A DNA stretch of 64,000 bases from Lentilactobacillus parakefiri (GTDB taxonomy: Bacteria; Bacillota; Bacilli; Lactobacillales; Lactobacillaceae), in NCBI RefSeq assembly GCF_002157585.1, contig NZ_BDGB01000079.1, forward strand, positions 62,001-126,000. Reading direction: 5' to 3'. Both the position numbers and the translations under genes were made by a program. The notes below the pieces were generated by a model. It saw only the letters and a program-made list of their open reading frames with translations, did no database searches and was not told the DNA's origin. Shown here in pieces: positions 20,695 through 29,614 of the stretch. Position 1 is the first letter of the stretch. Each line of letters starts with the position of its first letter.

Positions 20695-22533
20695 ATGGAT
20701 TTAGATAAAATGAAGGACCACCAAAAATATATTCGAAACTTTTCCATCGTTGCTCACATCGACCATGGGAAATCGACCTTAGCAGATCGAATTCTGGAAA
20801 TGACGGATACCGTTGCCAAGCGTGACATGAAAGATCAACTATTGGACAACATGGATCTCGAACGTGAGCGGGGCATTACGATCAAGTTAAACGCCGTGGA
20901 ATTGACTTATCATGCTAAAGACGGCCATGACTATGAGTTTCATCTGATTGACACCCCGGGACACGTCGACTTTTCGTATGAAGTGTCTCGAAGTCTGGCG
21001 GCTTGTGAGGGCGCGGTCTTGGTTGTCGATGCTGCCCAGGGAGTTGAAGCTCAGACATTAGCGAATGTTTATTTGGCCATTGATGATAATCTGGAAATTG
21101 TGCCAGTGATTAACAAGATTGATTTACCATCCGCCGAACCTGAAAAGGTTAGAAAAGAAATTGAAAACGTCATCGGCTTGGATGCCTCTGATGCCGTCTT
21201 GGCTAGTGCCAAAAAGGGAATCGGTGTCCCAGAACTTTTGGAGCAAATCGTTCACAAAATACCGGCACCGGACGGGGACGTTGAAGGTCCTTTAAAAGCC
21301 TTGGTGTTTGATTCCGTGTACGACGACTACCGCGGTGTGGTTTTGAGTGTTCGATTATTTGAGGGAACCGTCAAACCGGGTGACAAGATTAAGATGATGA
21401 ACAGCGGCAGTGAATACGAAGTTACCGAAGTGGGTGTCAACTCCCCTAAGCCGGTTAAACGTGATTATTTGATGTCCGGGGACGTTGGGTACATCACTGC
21501 CAGCATTAAAGATATCACTCAAACCCGAGTTGGTGATACGGTGACCAATGCGCTTGATCCAGCAGATGAGGCTCTTCCAGGCTACCGTGAAATGCATCCG
21601 ATGGTCTACGCCGGACTTTATCCAACTGACAACGCCAAGTTTGATGACCTGCGCGAAGCATTGGAGAAATTAAAGTTGAATGATGCCGCATTGGAGTTTG
21701 AACCAGAAATTTCCAAGGCCCTGGGCTTTGGTTTTCGTTGCGGCTTCTTGGGCTTACTTCACATGGATGTGGTTCAAGAACGCCTAGAGCGGGAATTTAA
21801 CCTCGAACTGATTACCACCGCGCCATCGGTAACCTATGAGGTGAAGTTGACTGACGGTGAGTCAAAAGAAGTTGAGAACCCGTCTGAAATGCCCGATGTT
21901 TCTGCAATTAAGCAAATATCTGAACCCTATGTCAAGGCAACAATTATGGTGCCAAATGATTACGTCGGCCCAGTCATGGAACTCTGCCAAAGACGACGGG
22001 GTGAATTTGAGACGATGGAATATCTTGACGAGTACCGGGTCAACGTGATTTACCACATGCCACTGTCTGAAATTATCTTTGATTTCTTTGATAAATTAAA
22101 ATCAAGCACCAAGGGTTACGCATCCCTGGACTATGAACTAGAAGATTATAAACCCAGCGACTTGGTTAAAATTGATATTTTGCTAAACGGTGAAAAAGTT
22201 GATGCCCTGAGCTTCATCTCACACCGTCAGTTTGCTGCACCACGAGCACGGGATATTGTTGGCAAGTTGAAGAACATTATCCCTCGACAAAACTTTGAAA
22301 TTCCTGTCCAAGCAGCCATTGGCGCGAAAATTATTGCCAGAACCAATATTAAGGCCTATCGCAAGGATGTGACTGCTAAGCTTTATGGTGGTGATCGAAC
22401 CCGGCGGATGAAGTTGCTAGAGAAGCAGAAGGTTGGTAAGAAGCGAATGAAGGCTGTTGGAAAAGTTGATATTCCTCAGGAAGCGTTCATGGCGGTTTTG
22501 CAGACTGATGAGGAAGAAAAAGGCGATAAATAG
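20695..22533 (+). CDS. lepA: Elongation factor 4 (LepA)
   Basis: Ribosomal GTPase of the EF-G type that acts on stalled or mistranslocated ribosomes and in 30S biogenesis. 612 aa. G domain with [23 protein letters not shown] and [11 protein letters not shown]-like domains follow, then the LepA-specific C-terminal domain ([19 protein letters not shown]). Has its own promoter; a terminator follows and the next two genes are on the opposite strand. Confidence 0.97.
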   Translation: MDLDKMKDHQKYIRNFSIVAHIDHGKSTLADRILEMTDTVAKRDMKDQLLDNMDLERERGITIKLNAVELTYHAKDGHDYEFHLIDTPGHVDFSYEVSRSLAACEGAVLVVDAAQGVEAQTLANVYLAIDDNLEIVPVINKIDLPSAEPEKVRKEIENVIGLDASDAVLASAKKGIGVPELLEQIVHKIPAPDGDVEGPLKALVFDSVYDDYRGVVLSVRLFEGTVKPGDKIKMMNSGSEYEVTEVGVNSPKPVKRDYLMSGDVGYITASIKDITQTRVGDTVTNALDPADEALPGYREMHPMVYAGLYPTDNAKFDDLREALEKLKLNDAALEFEPEISKALGFGFRCGFLGLLHMDVVQERLEREFNLELITTAPSVTYEVKLTDGESKEVENPSEMPDVSAIKQISEPYVKATIMVPNDYVGPVMELCQRRRGEFETMEYLDEYRVNVIYHMPLSEIIFDFFDKLKSSTKGYASLDYELEDYKPSDLVKIDILLNGEKVDALSFISHRQFAAPRARDIVGKLKNIIPRQNFEIPVQAAIGAKIIARTNIKAYRKDVTAKLYGGDRTRRMKLLEKQKVGKKRMKAVGKVDIPQEAFMAVLQTDEEEKGDK

Positions 22534-22623
22534 CCATTTAGAGTGGGTGGTAACTTACTAAAAATTGGTAAATTTCTACCATCTTCCTACCTAACTCAAA
22601 AATGCGTCATCATGTTGATATTA

Positions 22624-22649
22624 AAAGGACGCCTGTCTAGGCGCCCTTT
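22624..22649 (+). terminator. Terminator after lepA
   Basis: AAAGG-A-CGCC pairs with GGCG-C-CCTTT (one A/C mismatch, 6-nt loop). It lies between the converging lepA and the minus-strand gene and is followed by a weak T-run, so it may work in both directions. Confidence 0.6.
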
Positions 22650-22680
22650 CTATTAAGAAGAGATTGATGCCATAACGAAA

Positions 22681-22708
22681 GACCGCAACGAAAGCGCTCG
22701 TCGCGGTC
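22681..22708 (-). terminator. Terminator of the minus-strand gene pair
   Basis: GACCGC-A-ACGA pairs with TCGT-C-GCGGTC around AAGCGC. Read on the minus strand it lies 13 bp after the stop of the small gene and is followed by a T-rich tract (TTTCGTT). Confidence 0.6.
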
Positions 22709-22721
22709 AGAAATCGTTAAA

Positions 22722-23171
22722 CTATTTAGCTTCACCAGTCAATTCCTCATGATTAGATAACAAACTGCTGTAGAGGGTCTCCAAGTGTTCCAATTCCAGC
22801 TTATTGGCAATGACATCGTTGAACAGCTGTTCAATCGCAGCCGTCATGGCTTTTTCATCTGGCAAAGCATCTACCGCCTCAGACTTGGCCTGCTGCAGCT
22901 GGTATAATTCCTGCAGAAGGTTAATTAATCGATGGCGAAAGTGTGATAGTTGGGCCGAACTCGGCATGTTCTGATTCTCATGCTTGACGTGGTAATCAAA
23001 GTACCGTTCCAGTTTTTCAACGGTTCCTAGTGATAGGTTATCCACCGATCGAGTATGATTCCTCAGGCGGATGATAATTGATGAATTCACATTCGTTAAC
23101 TTTTGGATCTGATAGGCGCTGTCTTCACTCTTAAGGACAGCCTGAACCTTTTGTCTGGCATCCATAGTCAT
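22722..23171 (-). CDS. Small helical protein with possible helix-turn-helix start
   Basis: 149 aa from the ATG at 23171, which has an excellent GGGAGGGG site; a longer frame upstream lacks one. Not recognised. Residues about 1-60 (QKVQAVLKSEDSAYQIQKLT, then SSIIIRLRNHTRSVDNLSLG) resemble an XRE-type helix-turn-helix: a short helix pair, an Asn-rich turn and a TVEKLERYF helix. The rest is predicted helical and Gln/Leu/Glu-rich, perhaps a coiled coil for oligomerisation. It lies downstream of another unknown minus-strand gene and converges on lepA. A DNA-binding role is only a guess. Confidence 0.8.
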   Translation of the reverse strand: MTMDARQKVQAVLKSEDSAYQIQKLTNVNSSIIIRLRNHTRSVDNLSLGTVEKLERYFDYHVKHENQNMPSSAQLSHFRHRLINLLQELYQLQQAKSEAVDALPDEKAMTAAIEQLFNDVIANKLELEHLETLYSSLLSNHEELTGEAK

Positions 23172-23237
23172 TTCCCCTCCCGAAAATTTAGAATTTAATG
23201 ATAAAAAGGTTGCTTTGACGTATGTAGATCGTGTCAC

Positions 23238-23267
23238 ATTGACTATATGACAAGTGACATATAATGG
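23238..23267. promoter_or_regulatory. Inverted repeat upstream of the small HTH-like gene
   Basis: TGTCAC and GTGACA face each other across 16 nt in front of the minus-strand gene that ends at 22722. The spacing suits a dimeric regulator, possibly the gene's own product. The exact edges are approximate. Confidence 0.3.
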
Positions 23268-23303
23268 CCGAAATTTCTACTGTGGTGCTTATTAGTTGAC
23301 AGG

Positions 23304-23699
23304 TTAGCCAATCCGCAATTCTGTCACTAATTTAGTGTCGATCATTGGCTTGCCATCTTCACCCTGGTGATGGACACCCCGGTCTAACATGTCATTATCA
23401 ATCACATACTGGTCAAAAAATTGCTTTGTTGGGACTTGTAAGAGACTGCGGTCGTGTGACTGCTCAAAAGCCACCTGATCGAGTACCAGGTCCTTTGGCG
23501 TTGCGGAAAAAATATTATAGATTGCCTTGAGTGCCACTTCTCCTGATTTCAAAATGGTGGTATCCAAATAACTTCTTAGGAATAGCTGATGACCCTCAAA
23601 GACAGTATCACTTGAATGTGATTCCAACACAGCCCGGTAGCGAATCTCGATCGTATCGGGTCGAATCTTATTGATGAATCGAATGCGGAATAATTCCAT
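23304..23699 (-). CDS. Conserved-looking protein of unknown function
   Basis: 131 aa from the ATG at 23699, which has an AGGAAAGGAG site; the longer frame to 23750 runs through that site. Not recognised. The chain is mixed alpha/beta (start ELFRIRFINKIRPDTIEIRY), without signal peptide, membrane segment or Cys motif. Transcribed from the minus strand 132 bp ahead of the HTH-like gene, so the two may form one transcript. An inverted repeat (ATTAGT-T-GACAG / CTGTCACTAAT, 23291-23331) spans its stop codon and may limit read-through. Confidence 0.75.
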   Translation of the reverse strand: MELFRIRFINKIRPDTIEIRYRAVLESHSSDTVFEGHQLFLRSYLDTTILKSGEVALKAIYNIFSATPKDLVLDQVAFEQSHDRSLLQVPTKQFFDQYVIDNDMLDRGVHHQGEDGKPMIDTKLVTELRIG

Positions 23700-23859
23700 T
23701 ATTTTCAGCTCCTTTCCTACATCATATGCTAAACTTGTTAAGGAGTGCAACTTTGATTCATTATGAGAAAATATTTGCGTTTCTTCTCACATTCAATTAT
23801 TATATATATTAATTCGTTTTTTATTTGATTTGAAAAATTAAAGTTTAATAAGCTGGGAG

Positions 23860-24207
23860 GTGTTAATTATTCTAAGTCGAACAAAACAATATTTAAGGAA
23901 AAATGGCTACTTCTATAAAAAGGAATATATTCGGCCCTTATTGACACCGGATAATATTTATATTTTTAGATTTGGCCGTGACCGCTTGGATAACCGGCTT
24001 ATTATTCGTTACAGTCATAAGTGGACTGGCAGACAGCGAATCAACGAAATTGATTTGCGGCTGCATAAGCAAAAGCATCCTCGGATTTTCGAAAATGAAT
24101 CCGAACTATTGAACTACTTGGAAGGGCACCTGTTGAAGCACGAGGCAAAGGTTCGTGCCCGTGAGAAAGAAAAACAACATGAAATATCAGATAGTGCATC
24201 TAAGTGA
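23860..24207 (+). CDS. Small basic protein of unknown function
   Basis: At most 115 aa. Not recognised. Rich in Arg, Lys and Tyr (RTKQYLRKNGYFYKKEYIRP; NRLIIRYSHKWTGRQRINEI) with a charged helical C-terminus; it could bind nucleic acid. Start choice is odd: the only in-frame NTG codon is the GTG at 23860, which is part of the GGGAGGTG ribosome-binding site, whereas ATT codons at 23866 and 23869 have good spacing. A long hairpin separates it from prmA. Confidence 0.72.
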   Translation: MLIILSRTKQYLRKNGYFYKKEYIRPLLTPDNIYIFRFGRDRLDNRLIIRYSHKWTGRQRINEIDLRLHKQKHPRIFENESELLNYLEGHLLKHEAKVRAREKEKQHEISDSASK

Positions 24208-24211
24208 TACG

Positions 24212-24274
24212 GATTCGAAATCAAAGCTGGTTTTTGCCTGAATTTTGGCTAAAGCCAGCTTTGATTTTAGAATC
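24212..24274 (+). terminator. Long hairpin before prmA
   Basis: A perfect 12-bp stem (24219-24230 with 24255-24266) is extended below by GATTC/GAATC across a small internal loop and above by a weaker inner hairpin. Only TT-TTA follows, so termination may be partial. The prmA ribosome-binding site lies just beyond it. Confidence 0.5.
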
Positions 24275-24295
24275 AGCCAATTAAAGGAGAATTCC

Positions 24296-25258
24296 ATGGA
24301 CTGGACTGAATTATCAATTATGACGACGAGCGAAGCGGTTGAAGCGGTCGCCAACATTTTGATGGCATACGGGGCAACTGGTGTCTCAATTGAAGATGCC
24401 AAGGATTTTGAAAAGTTAAAGCCGGGTCGTTATGGCAATCATGGTGAAATTGTTGACCCCAAAGACCTGACCCACATTAAAAAAGGGGCCATCATATCTG
24501 CTTATTATCCGAATAGTCAACACATTGATGATAAAGCTGACCAGATTGCGACTAAGGTTCGCGATTTAGTGAAGTTTGATTTAAACCCTGGGCCAGCTGA
24601 AGTCCATCTAACGCCAGTGGTGAATCAAGACTGGCAAACCGCGTGGGAGAAGTATTATCGCTCGGTGGCCATATCACGGTTCATCACGATTGTTCCCAGT
24701 TGGGAAAATTATCAGCCGAAATCAGACCAGGAAAAAATTGTTCGGCTGGATCCGGGAATGGCCTTTGGGACCGGAACGCATCCAACCACCCGTTTGTCAC
24801 TAGAGGCTCTGGAAATTGTTATGCGGGGCGGTGAGTCGATTCTTGATGTTGGTACCGGTTCAGGTGTCTTAAGCATCGCTGCCAAGTTGATGGGAGCAGG
24901 TCAAATCAATGCATTCGATGTTGATGACATTGCCGTTGAATCGGCCGAAAAGAATATTCAACTCAATCCAGATGCTAAAGGCATCCATGTTGCCGCCAAC
25001 GATCTGCTAGCTGGTATCCATACACAAGTTGATATTGTCGTTGCCAACATTTTAGCCGAGATTATTGTGCCGCTGGTTCCACAAGCCTGGGACAACCTTT
25101 TACCAGGGGGTTATTTCCTCACGTCAGGGATCATTAAGGATAAATTTGAAGTGGTTCAAGATGCCATGTCTTCCCAAGGGTTTCAGATCATTCAGACTTT
25201 AAAAATGAAAGATTGGTATGGGATCATTGCCCAAAAGCCAAAGAACGAGGATGAATAA
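24296..25258 (+). CDS. prmA: Ribosomal protein L11 methyltransferase
   Basis: SAM-dependent trimethylation of ribosomal protein L11. 320 aa from ATG 24296 behind AAAGGAG; an in-frame TTG-type extension upstream falls in the hairpin. N-terminal L11-recognition domain, then the methyltransferase with DPGMAFGTGTHPTT, SILDVGTGSGVLSIAA (SAM motif I) and VDIVVANILAEII (motif with the NxLA core). Its stop overlaps the rsmE start by 1 bp (TAATG), the common PrmA-RsmE coupling. Confidence 0.96.
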   Translation: MDWTELSIMTTSEAVEAVANILMAYGATGVSIEDAKDFEKLKPGRYGNHGEIVDPKDLTHIKKGAIISAYYPNSQHIDDKADQIATKVRDLVKFDLNPGPAEVHLTPVVNQDWQTAWEKYYRSVAISRFITIVPSWENYQPKSDQEKIVRLDPGMAFGTGTHPTTRLSLEALEIVMRGGESILDVGTGSGVLSIAAKLMGAGQINAFDVDDIAVESAEKNIQLNPDAKGIHVAANDLLAGIHTQVDIVVANILAEIIVPLVPQAWDNLLPGGYFLTSGIIKDKFEVVQDAMSSQGFQIIQTLKMKDWYGIIAQKPKNEDE

Positions 25259-25998
25259 TGCAGCATTATTTTGTGGATCAACCTTTAACGATCGGCCAAT
25301 CAATTGATTTACCCCAGAACATTTCACGTCATTTAGGTAAGGTGTTGCGGGCCGAAGTCGGTGATCATTTCGAGTTGGTTGGCCAAAATCACCACGTGTA
25401 CGAAGCTCAAATTAGTCGACTGTTAGGAAACCAGGTGGCTGCCGACATTATTAAATCACTTGATAAAAATGTCGAACTGCCGGTTAACGTGACGATCGTC
25501 AGTGGGCTATCCAAGGGCAACAAACCCGAATGGATTGTTCAAAAAGCCACCGAACTTGGTGTCTTACACGTCATTTTCCTGCCGATGGACTGGTCGATTG
25601 TTAAATGGGATCAAAAAGCCGCCAAAAAGATTACTCGGCTAAGTGAAGTCGCGTTGAGTGCGGCCGAGCAGTCTCATCGAAACGTTGTCCCAACGGTTGA
25701 GTATTTAAGTGGCTTGACAGAACTGTATCACCGAGATTTTGATGTTCGGCTGGTCGCTTATGAGGAATCAGCAAAACGCGGAGAAGAAACCAACTTGGTT
25801 AAGGCGGTCAGGCAAACCACAACCGGCAGCTCAATGGTGGCCGTGTTTGGTCCAGAAGGCGGGGTTAGTCCGGTAGAGATTAGCGGGTTAGTCGATCATG
25901 GCTTTGTGTTAGCCGGCCTGGGGCCACGGATTATGCGGACTGAAACGGCACCGCTGTATTTTCTGAGTGCCATTTCGACCCTAACCGAATTGATTTAG
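25258..25998 (+). CDS. rsmE: 16S rRNA (uracil1498-N3)-methyltransferase
   Basis: Methylates U1498 of 16S rRNA. 246 aa, SPOUT-fold family: N-terminal PUA-like domain and C-terminal knot with GLSKGNKPEWIVQKATELGV, SAAEQSHRN, FGPEGGVSPVEI and LGPRIMRTETAPL. Translationally coupled to prmA. rel follows under its own predicted promoter. Confidence 0.95.
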   Translation: MQHYFVDQPLTIGQSIDLPQNISRHLGKVLRAEVGDHFELVGQNHHVYEAQISRLLGNQVAADIIKSLDKNVELPVNVTIVSGLSKGNKPEWIVQKATELGVLHVIFLPMDWSIVKWDQKAAKKITRLSEVALSAAEQSHRNVVPTVEYLSGLTELYHRDFDVRLVAYEESAKRGEETNLVKAVRQTTTGSSMVAVFGPEGGVSPVEISGLVDHGFVLAGLGPRIMRTETAPLYFLSAISTLTELI

Positions 25999-26011
25999 TT
26001 TACTGAATAAC

Positions 26012-26040
26012 TTTGACAACAATGATATTATTATGATAAA
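26012..26040 (+). promoter_or_regulatory. Predicted promoter for rel
   Basis: A consensus TTGACA is followed after about 17 nt by ATAAAG; alternative -10 hexamers lie nearby, so the exact pairing is uncertain. A small TGCC-TTCG-GGCA hairpin lies in the leader. Confidence 0.45.
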
Positions 26041-26086
26041 GATGATTTGATGATGCCTTCGGGCAAATGAGAGAAGAGTTGATACA

Positions 26087-28315
26087 ATGGCGACTAAAAT
26101 TTGGACACCGGACGATGTCATTAACAAAGTTTCTGAATACATGAATAAAGAACACGTTGATGAGATTCAAAAGGCCTACCAATTCGCAAAAATTGCACAC
26201 CAATACCAAAAACGGCAATCTGGTGAACCATACATTACACACCCGACTCAGGTAGCTGGGATTTTAGCAGACCTGCACATGGATCCCGAGACCGTTTCAG
26301 CCGGGTTTCTTCATGATGTAGTGGAAGACACCGGTGCCACTTTAGGCGACATTCAGGAGCTATTTGGCCACGATATCGCCTTGATTGTCGACGGGGTTAC
26401 CAAACTGTCCAAGATTAAGTACAAATCTAGCGAAGAACGGCTTGCAGAGAATCACCGCAAGCTGTTGTTGGCAATGTGTAAAGATATCAGAGTCATGATT
26501 GTCAAGCTCGCTGATCGGCTGCACAACATGCGGACACTAAAATCACTGCGGCCTGACAAACAGCGGCGGATTGCCAGTGAAACTTTGGAGATTTACGCCC
26601 CAATTGCCGACCGATTAGGTATTGGAACCATTAAATGGGAGCTGGAAGATATTTCACTCCGGTATCTTAATCCCCAGCAATATTACCGCATTGTTCATTT
26701 GATGAATTCGCGACGTGATCAACGGGTGGATTACATTGAAAAAGCAATCAATGAAGTTAAGAAAGCAATCTCTGCTCTGGGTGTCAAGGCTGAAATATAC
26801 GGCCGGCCGAAGCACATTTATTCCGTCTACCGGAAAATGGTTGAAAAGCACAAACAGTTTAGTCAAATTTATGATCTGCTGGCCATCCGGGTAATCGTTG
26901 ATTCGATTAAAGACTGTTACGCCGTTTTGGGGGCCATTCATTCAGAGTGGAAACCAATGCCCGGTCGATTTAAAGACTATATTGCTATGCCAAAAGCTAA
27001 CATGTATCAATCACTGCATACGACCGTCATTGGGCCGGAAGGTAAACCACTTGAAGTGCAGATTCGAACCGAAGAGATGCACCGAGTCGCTGAATTTGGT
27101 ATTGCTGCTCACTGGGCCTATAAAGAGGGGATCACAAACGGTGTTAAGACCTCTCAGGATAACAATAAACTGAACTGGTTCAAGCAAATTATTGAACTCC
27201 AGGAAGATACTGATGACGCAGCCGATTTTATGGATAGTGTCAAAGGTGAATTATTTGGTGACCACGTTTATGTCTTTACCCCGAAAGGCGATGTTTACGA
27301 ACTGCCTAAGGGCGCCGGGCCGCTTGATATGGCCTATATGATTCACACAGAGGTTGGTAACCATACCACCGGAGCGCGGGTTAACGGTAAGATTGTCCCA
27401 TTGGATCACCAGGTTAAAAACGGGGACATCGTCGATATTATTACGGCCACTGGCTCTGCCGGACCCAGCCGTGATTGGTTGAAGCTGGTTCATACTAGAC
27501 GGGCACGAAATAAGATTAAACAGTATTTTAGACTTGAAGATCGTGAGAAAAATATTGAAGACGGCAAGAATCTGATTTCACGAAAACTTCGCGAAGCTGG
27601 ATTTGAACCAAACCGGATTATGGTGCCCGATAAATTAACAAAAGCGGCTGTTAATATGCATTATCAGCACGCTGAAGATTTGTTGGCCGCCGTTGGGTTT
27701 GGTGATTTGCAGCCGACCGGGGTGGTCAACCGATTAACTGAAGATGCTCGCGCTCAACTGAAGAAAGAGCGTCAAGATCAAGCTGAAAGAGAAGTTCTGG
27801 AAGGTCATCAGACCATCTCGGAAGATTCGGACAGCGCAAAAAAACAGAAGAAACGCAAATCGTCAAACGGTATCGTGATTGAAGGGGTCGATAACCTCTT
27901 AGTTCGATTGAGTCACTGCTGTACGCCGGTTCCAGGTGATGAAATTGTCGGTTATATTACGAAGGGCCGTGGGGTTTCCATTCACCGGGTTGACTGCCCC
28001 AACATCAAAACCGCTGAAGAAAATGGCGAACGACTAATCGAGGTGGCTTGGGCTGACAACTCTGAGGAACGGACGATTTACGACGCCAGTTTGGCCGTTC
28101 AGGGGTACAATCGGGCTGGTCTGCTGACTAACGTGCTAACTGCCGTTAACAGCGTGACTAAAAACGTTTCGTCTGTTAATGGTCAGGTTGACAATAATAA
28201 GATGGCAACCATTTCACTGTCCGTCGGCGTTCGCGACTTGGTACAATTGGAACGGTTGATTGGTGCAATTAAGAACGTTCACGACGTTTATTTAGTTGAA
28301 CGAAAATTCAGATAG
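26087..28315 (+). CDS. rel: Bifunctional (p)ppGpp synthetase/hydrolase
   Basis: Long RSH enzyme that makes and degrades the stringent-response alarmone on starved ribosomes. 742 aa. Hydrolase HD domain (about 45-150) with FLHDVVEDT, so hydrolysis looks intact; synthetase (about 230-350) with RFKDYIAMPKANMYQSLHTT; TGS domain (about 390-450); zinc-finger/RRM region with RLSHCCTPVPGDEIVGYIT; C-terminal ACT domain. Followed 12 bp later by dtd, the classic rel-dtd pair. Confidence 0.97.
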   Translation: MATKIWTPDDVINKVSEYMNKEHVDEIQKAYQFAKIAHQYQKRQSGEPYITHPTQVAGILADLHMDPETVSAGFLHDVVEDTGATLGDIQELFGHDIALIVDGVTKLSKIKYKSSEERLAENHRKLLLAMCKDIRVMIVKLADRLHNMRTLKSLRPDKQRRIASETLEIYAPIADRLGIGTIKWELEDISLRYLNPQQYYRIVHLMNSRRDQRVDYIEKAINEVKKAISALGVKAEIYGRPKHIYSVYRKMVEKHKQFSQIYDLLAIRVIVDSIKDCYAVLGAIHSEWKPMPGRFKDYIAMPKANMYQSLHTTVIGPEGKPLEVQIRTEEMHRVAEFGIAAHWAYKEGITNGVKTSQDNNKLNWFKQIIELQEDTDDAADFMDSVKGELFGDHVYVFTPKGDVYELPKGAGPLDMAYMIHTEVGNHTTGARVNGKIVPLDHQVKNGDIVDIITATGSAGPSRDWLKLVHTRRARNKIKQYFRLEDREKNIEDGKNLISRKLREAGFEPNRIMVPDKLTKAAVNMHYQHAEDLLAAVGFGDLQPTGVVNRLTEDARAQLKKERQDQAEREVLEGHQTISEDSDSAKKQKKRKSSNGIVIEGVDNLLVRLSHCCTPVPGDEIVGYITKGRGVSIHRVDCPNIKTAEENGERLIEVAWADNSEERTIYDASLAVQGYNRAGLLTNVLTAVNSVTKNVSSVNGQVDNNKMATISLSVGVRDLVQLERLIGAIKNVHDVYLVERKFR

Positions 28316-28327
28316 GAGTTTTGCTGG

Positions 28328-28774
28328 ATGAGAGTGGTTTTACAACGGGTGAAAGAAGCTTCAGTCAGTATTGATGGTCAACTTCACGGTAAAATTGGCA
28401 AGGGATTTATCTTGCTGGTTGGCGTCAGTGATACTGATGGTGAGGCAGAAGTTGATTACTTAACCCACAAGATCAGTAAGCTGCGGGTGTTTGAAGACGA
28501 AGCCGGTAAGCTTAATTTGGATATCAACGCCGTTAACGGTGCGATTTTATCTATTTCGCAGTTTACGCTTTACGCAGATACCAAGAAGGGCAACCGCCCC
28601 AGCTTTACCAAAGCTGGCGAACCCAAGCATGCCGATCAGGTTTATGAACAGCTTAACGAGCATCTGAGACAGGCCGGTTTAGACGTTCAAACCGGCGTCT
28701 TCGGGGCTGACATGCTGGTCAATATTCAAAATGATGGTCCGGTGACGATTATTTTTGATACGGATAATAAGTAA
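28328..28774 (+). CDS. dtd: D-aminoacyl-tRNA deacylase
   Basis: Removes D-amino acids (and glycine from tRNA-Ala) mischarged onto tRNA. 148 aa. Family motifs: [15 protein letters not shown] start, [17 protein letters not shown] and the C-terminal [10 protein letters not shown] (cis-Pro motif). A copy of the intergenic hairpin element begins 4 bp after its stop. Confidence 0.96.
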   Translation: MRVVLQRVKEASVSIDGQLHGKIGKGFILLVGVSDTDGEAEVDYLTHKISKLRVFEDEAGKLNLDINAVNGAILSISQFTLYADTKKGNRPSFTKAGEPKHADQVYEQLNEHLRQAGLDVQTGVFGADMLVNIQNDGPVTIIFDTDNK

Positions 28775-28778
28775 AAGA

Positions 28779-28956
28779 GTGGGAAATAAAGCGGTTAGTT
28801 TCCAGAATATAAGCCAGCAATCCAAATATCCTGGGGTTGGGATATTTGGATTGCTGGCTTATATGGCCGGAAACTGCTTTATTTCCCACGTTTTTATTAG
28901 GAAATATTCGAAATTACAAAGTACGGGTTAGACGATAAATATTTTTGTCCACCCCC
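28779..28956 (+). repeat. Intergenic hairpin element, copy 1
   Basis: Hairpin 28779-28889: outer helix GTGGGAAATAAAGC/GCTTTATTTCCCAC, internal loop GGTTA (28793-28797) opposite T (28875), 6-bp helix GTTTCC/GGAAAC, internal loop AGA (28804-28806) opposite GGCC (28865-28868), a perfect 25-bp helix and an 8-nt loop. A tail of about 65 nt shared with copy 3 follows and ends in a weaker hairpin whose right arm (GTCCACCC) abuts the ribosome-binding site of the next gene. Confidence 0.9.
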
Positions 28957-28971
28957 TTAAGGAGTAACGAA

Positions 28972-29613
28972 ATGATTAATCAACTATTCTGGGATTTTGA
29001 TGGCACTTTGTTTGATACCTACCTGAAGATGGTTTCTGCGTTTGTTCAAGCGCTCGATGATTTAGGAATTGACGATGTTGAAATCGATCAAGATCAGATC
29101 TACACCACCATGCGCCAACACGATGTTGGGACCGCAATTCGAAAATTTTCGGCTTTTTATGGAATTGATGAAAAACAACTACGGAAGTTAAACCGAACCC
29201 ATCAAACTAAATTGGTCGAAAATGCGCTGCCATTTCCAGGGGTTAAAGAAGTTTTAGAATTGGCCCAATCAATGAAGGGGCGTAACTTTTTGCTGACGCA
29301 CCGAGATGATCAGGCTAAGACCATGTTGCAAGGCTTTGACCTGCTGGATGATTTCAGTGGCTTTGTCACGTCTGATCAGAACTTCCCCCGCAAACCGCAG
29401 CCCGATTCGATTAACTGGTTAATTGAAACCAATCAGGTGGACAGAAAAAAAGCGATCATGATTGGTGACCGCAAGCTAGATGTTGCTGCAGGACACAATG
29501 CAAATATCGCTTCGTGTTTGTTTGATCCCGACGGCACGATCGTCGATTCCGGTAATCCCGAGATTCGGGTAACCGAAATTAACGAATTAGTCCCGTGGTT
29601 GACCAACAAATAA
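28972..29613 (+). CDS. HAD-superfamily hydrolase, phosphoglycolate phosphatase-like
   Basis: 213 aa from ATG 28972 behind TTAAGGAG. HAD motif I FWDFDGTLFDT, motif II region FLLTHRDD, a lysine before the PDS segment (RKPQPDSINWLI) and motif IV IMIGDRKLDVAAG indicate a functional phosphatase with an alpha-helical cap. Substrate not predictable; phosphoglycolate-, pyrophosphate- or sugar-phosphate-type activities are all possible. It converges on the amidase gene with a single base between the stops. Confidence 0.9.
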   Translation: MINQLFWDFDGTLFDTYLKMVSAFVQALDDLGIDDVEIDQDQIYTTMRQHDVGTAIRKFSAFYGIDEKQLRKLNRTHQTKLVENALPFPGVKEVLELAQSMKGRNFLLTHRDDQAKTMLQGFDLLDDFSGFVTSDQNFPRKPQPDSINWLIETNQVDRKKAIMIGDRKLDVAAGHNANIASCLFDPDGTIVDSGNPEIRVTEINELVPWLTNK

Positions 29614-29614
29614 G

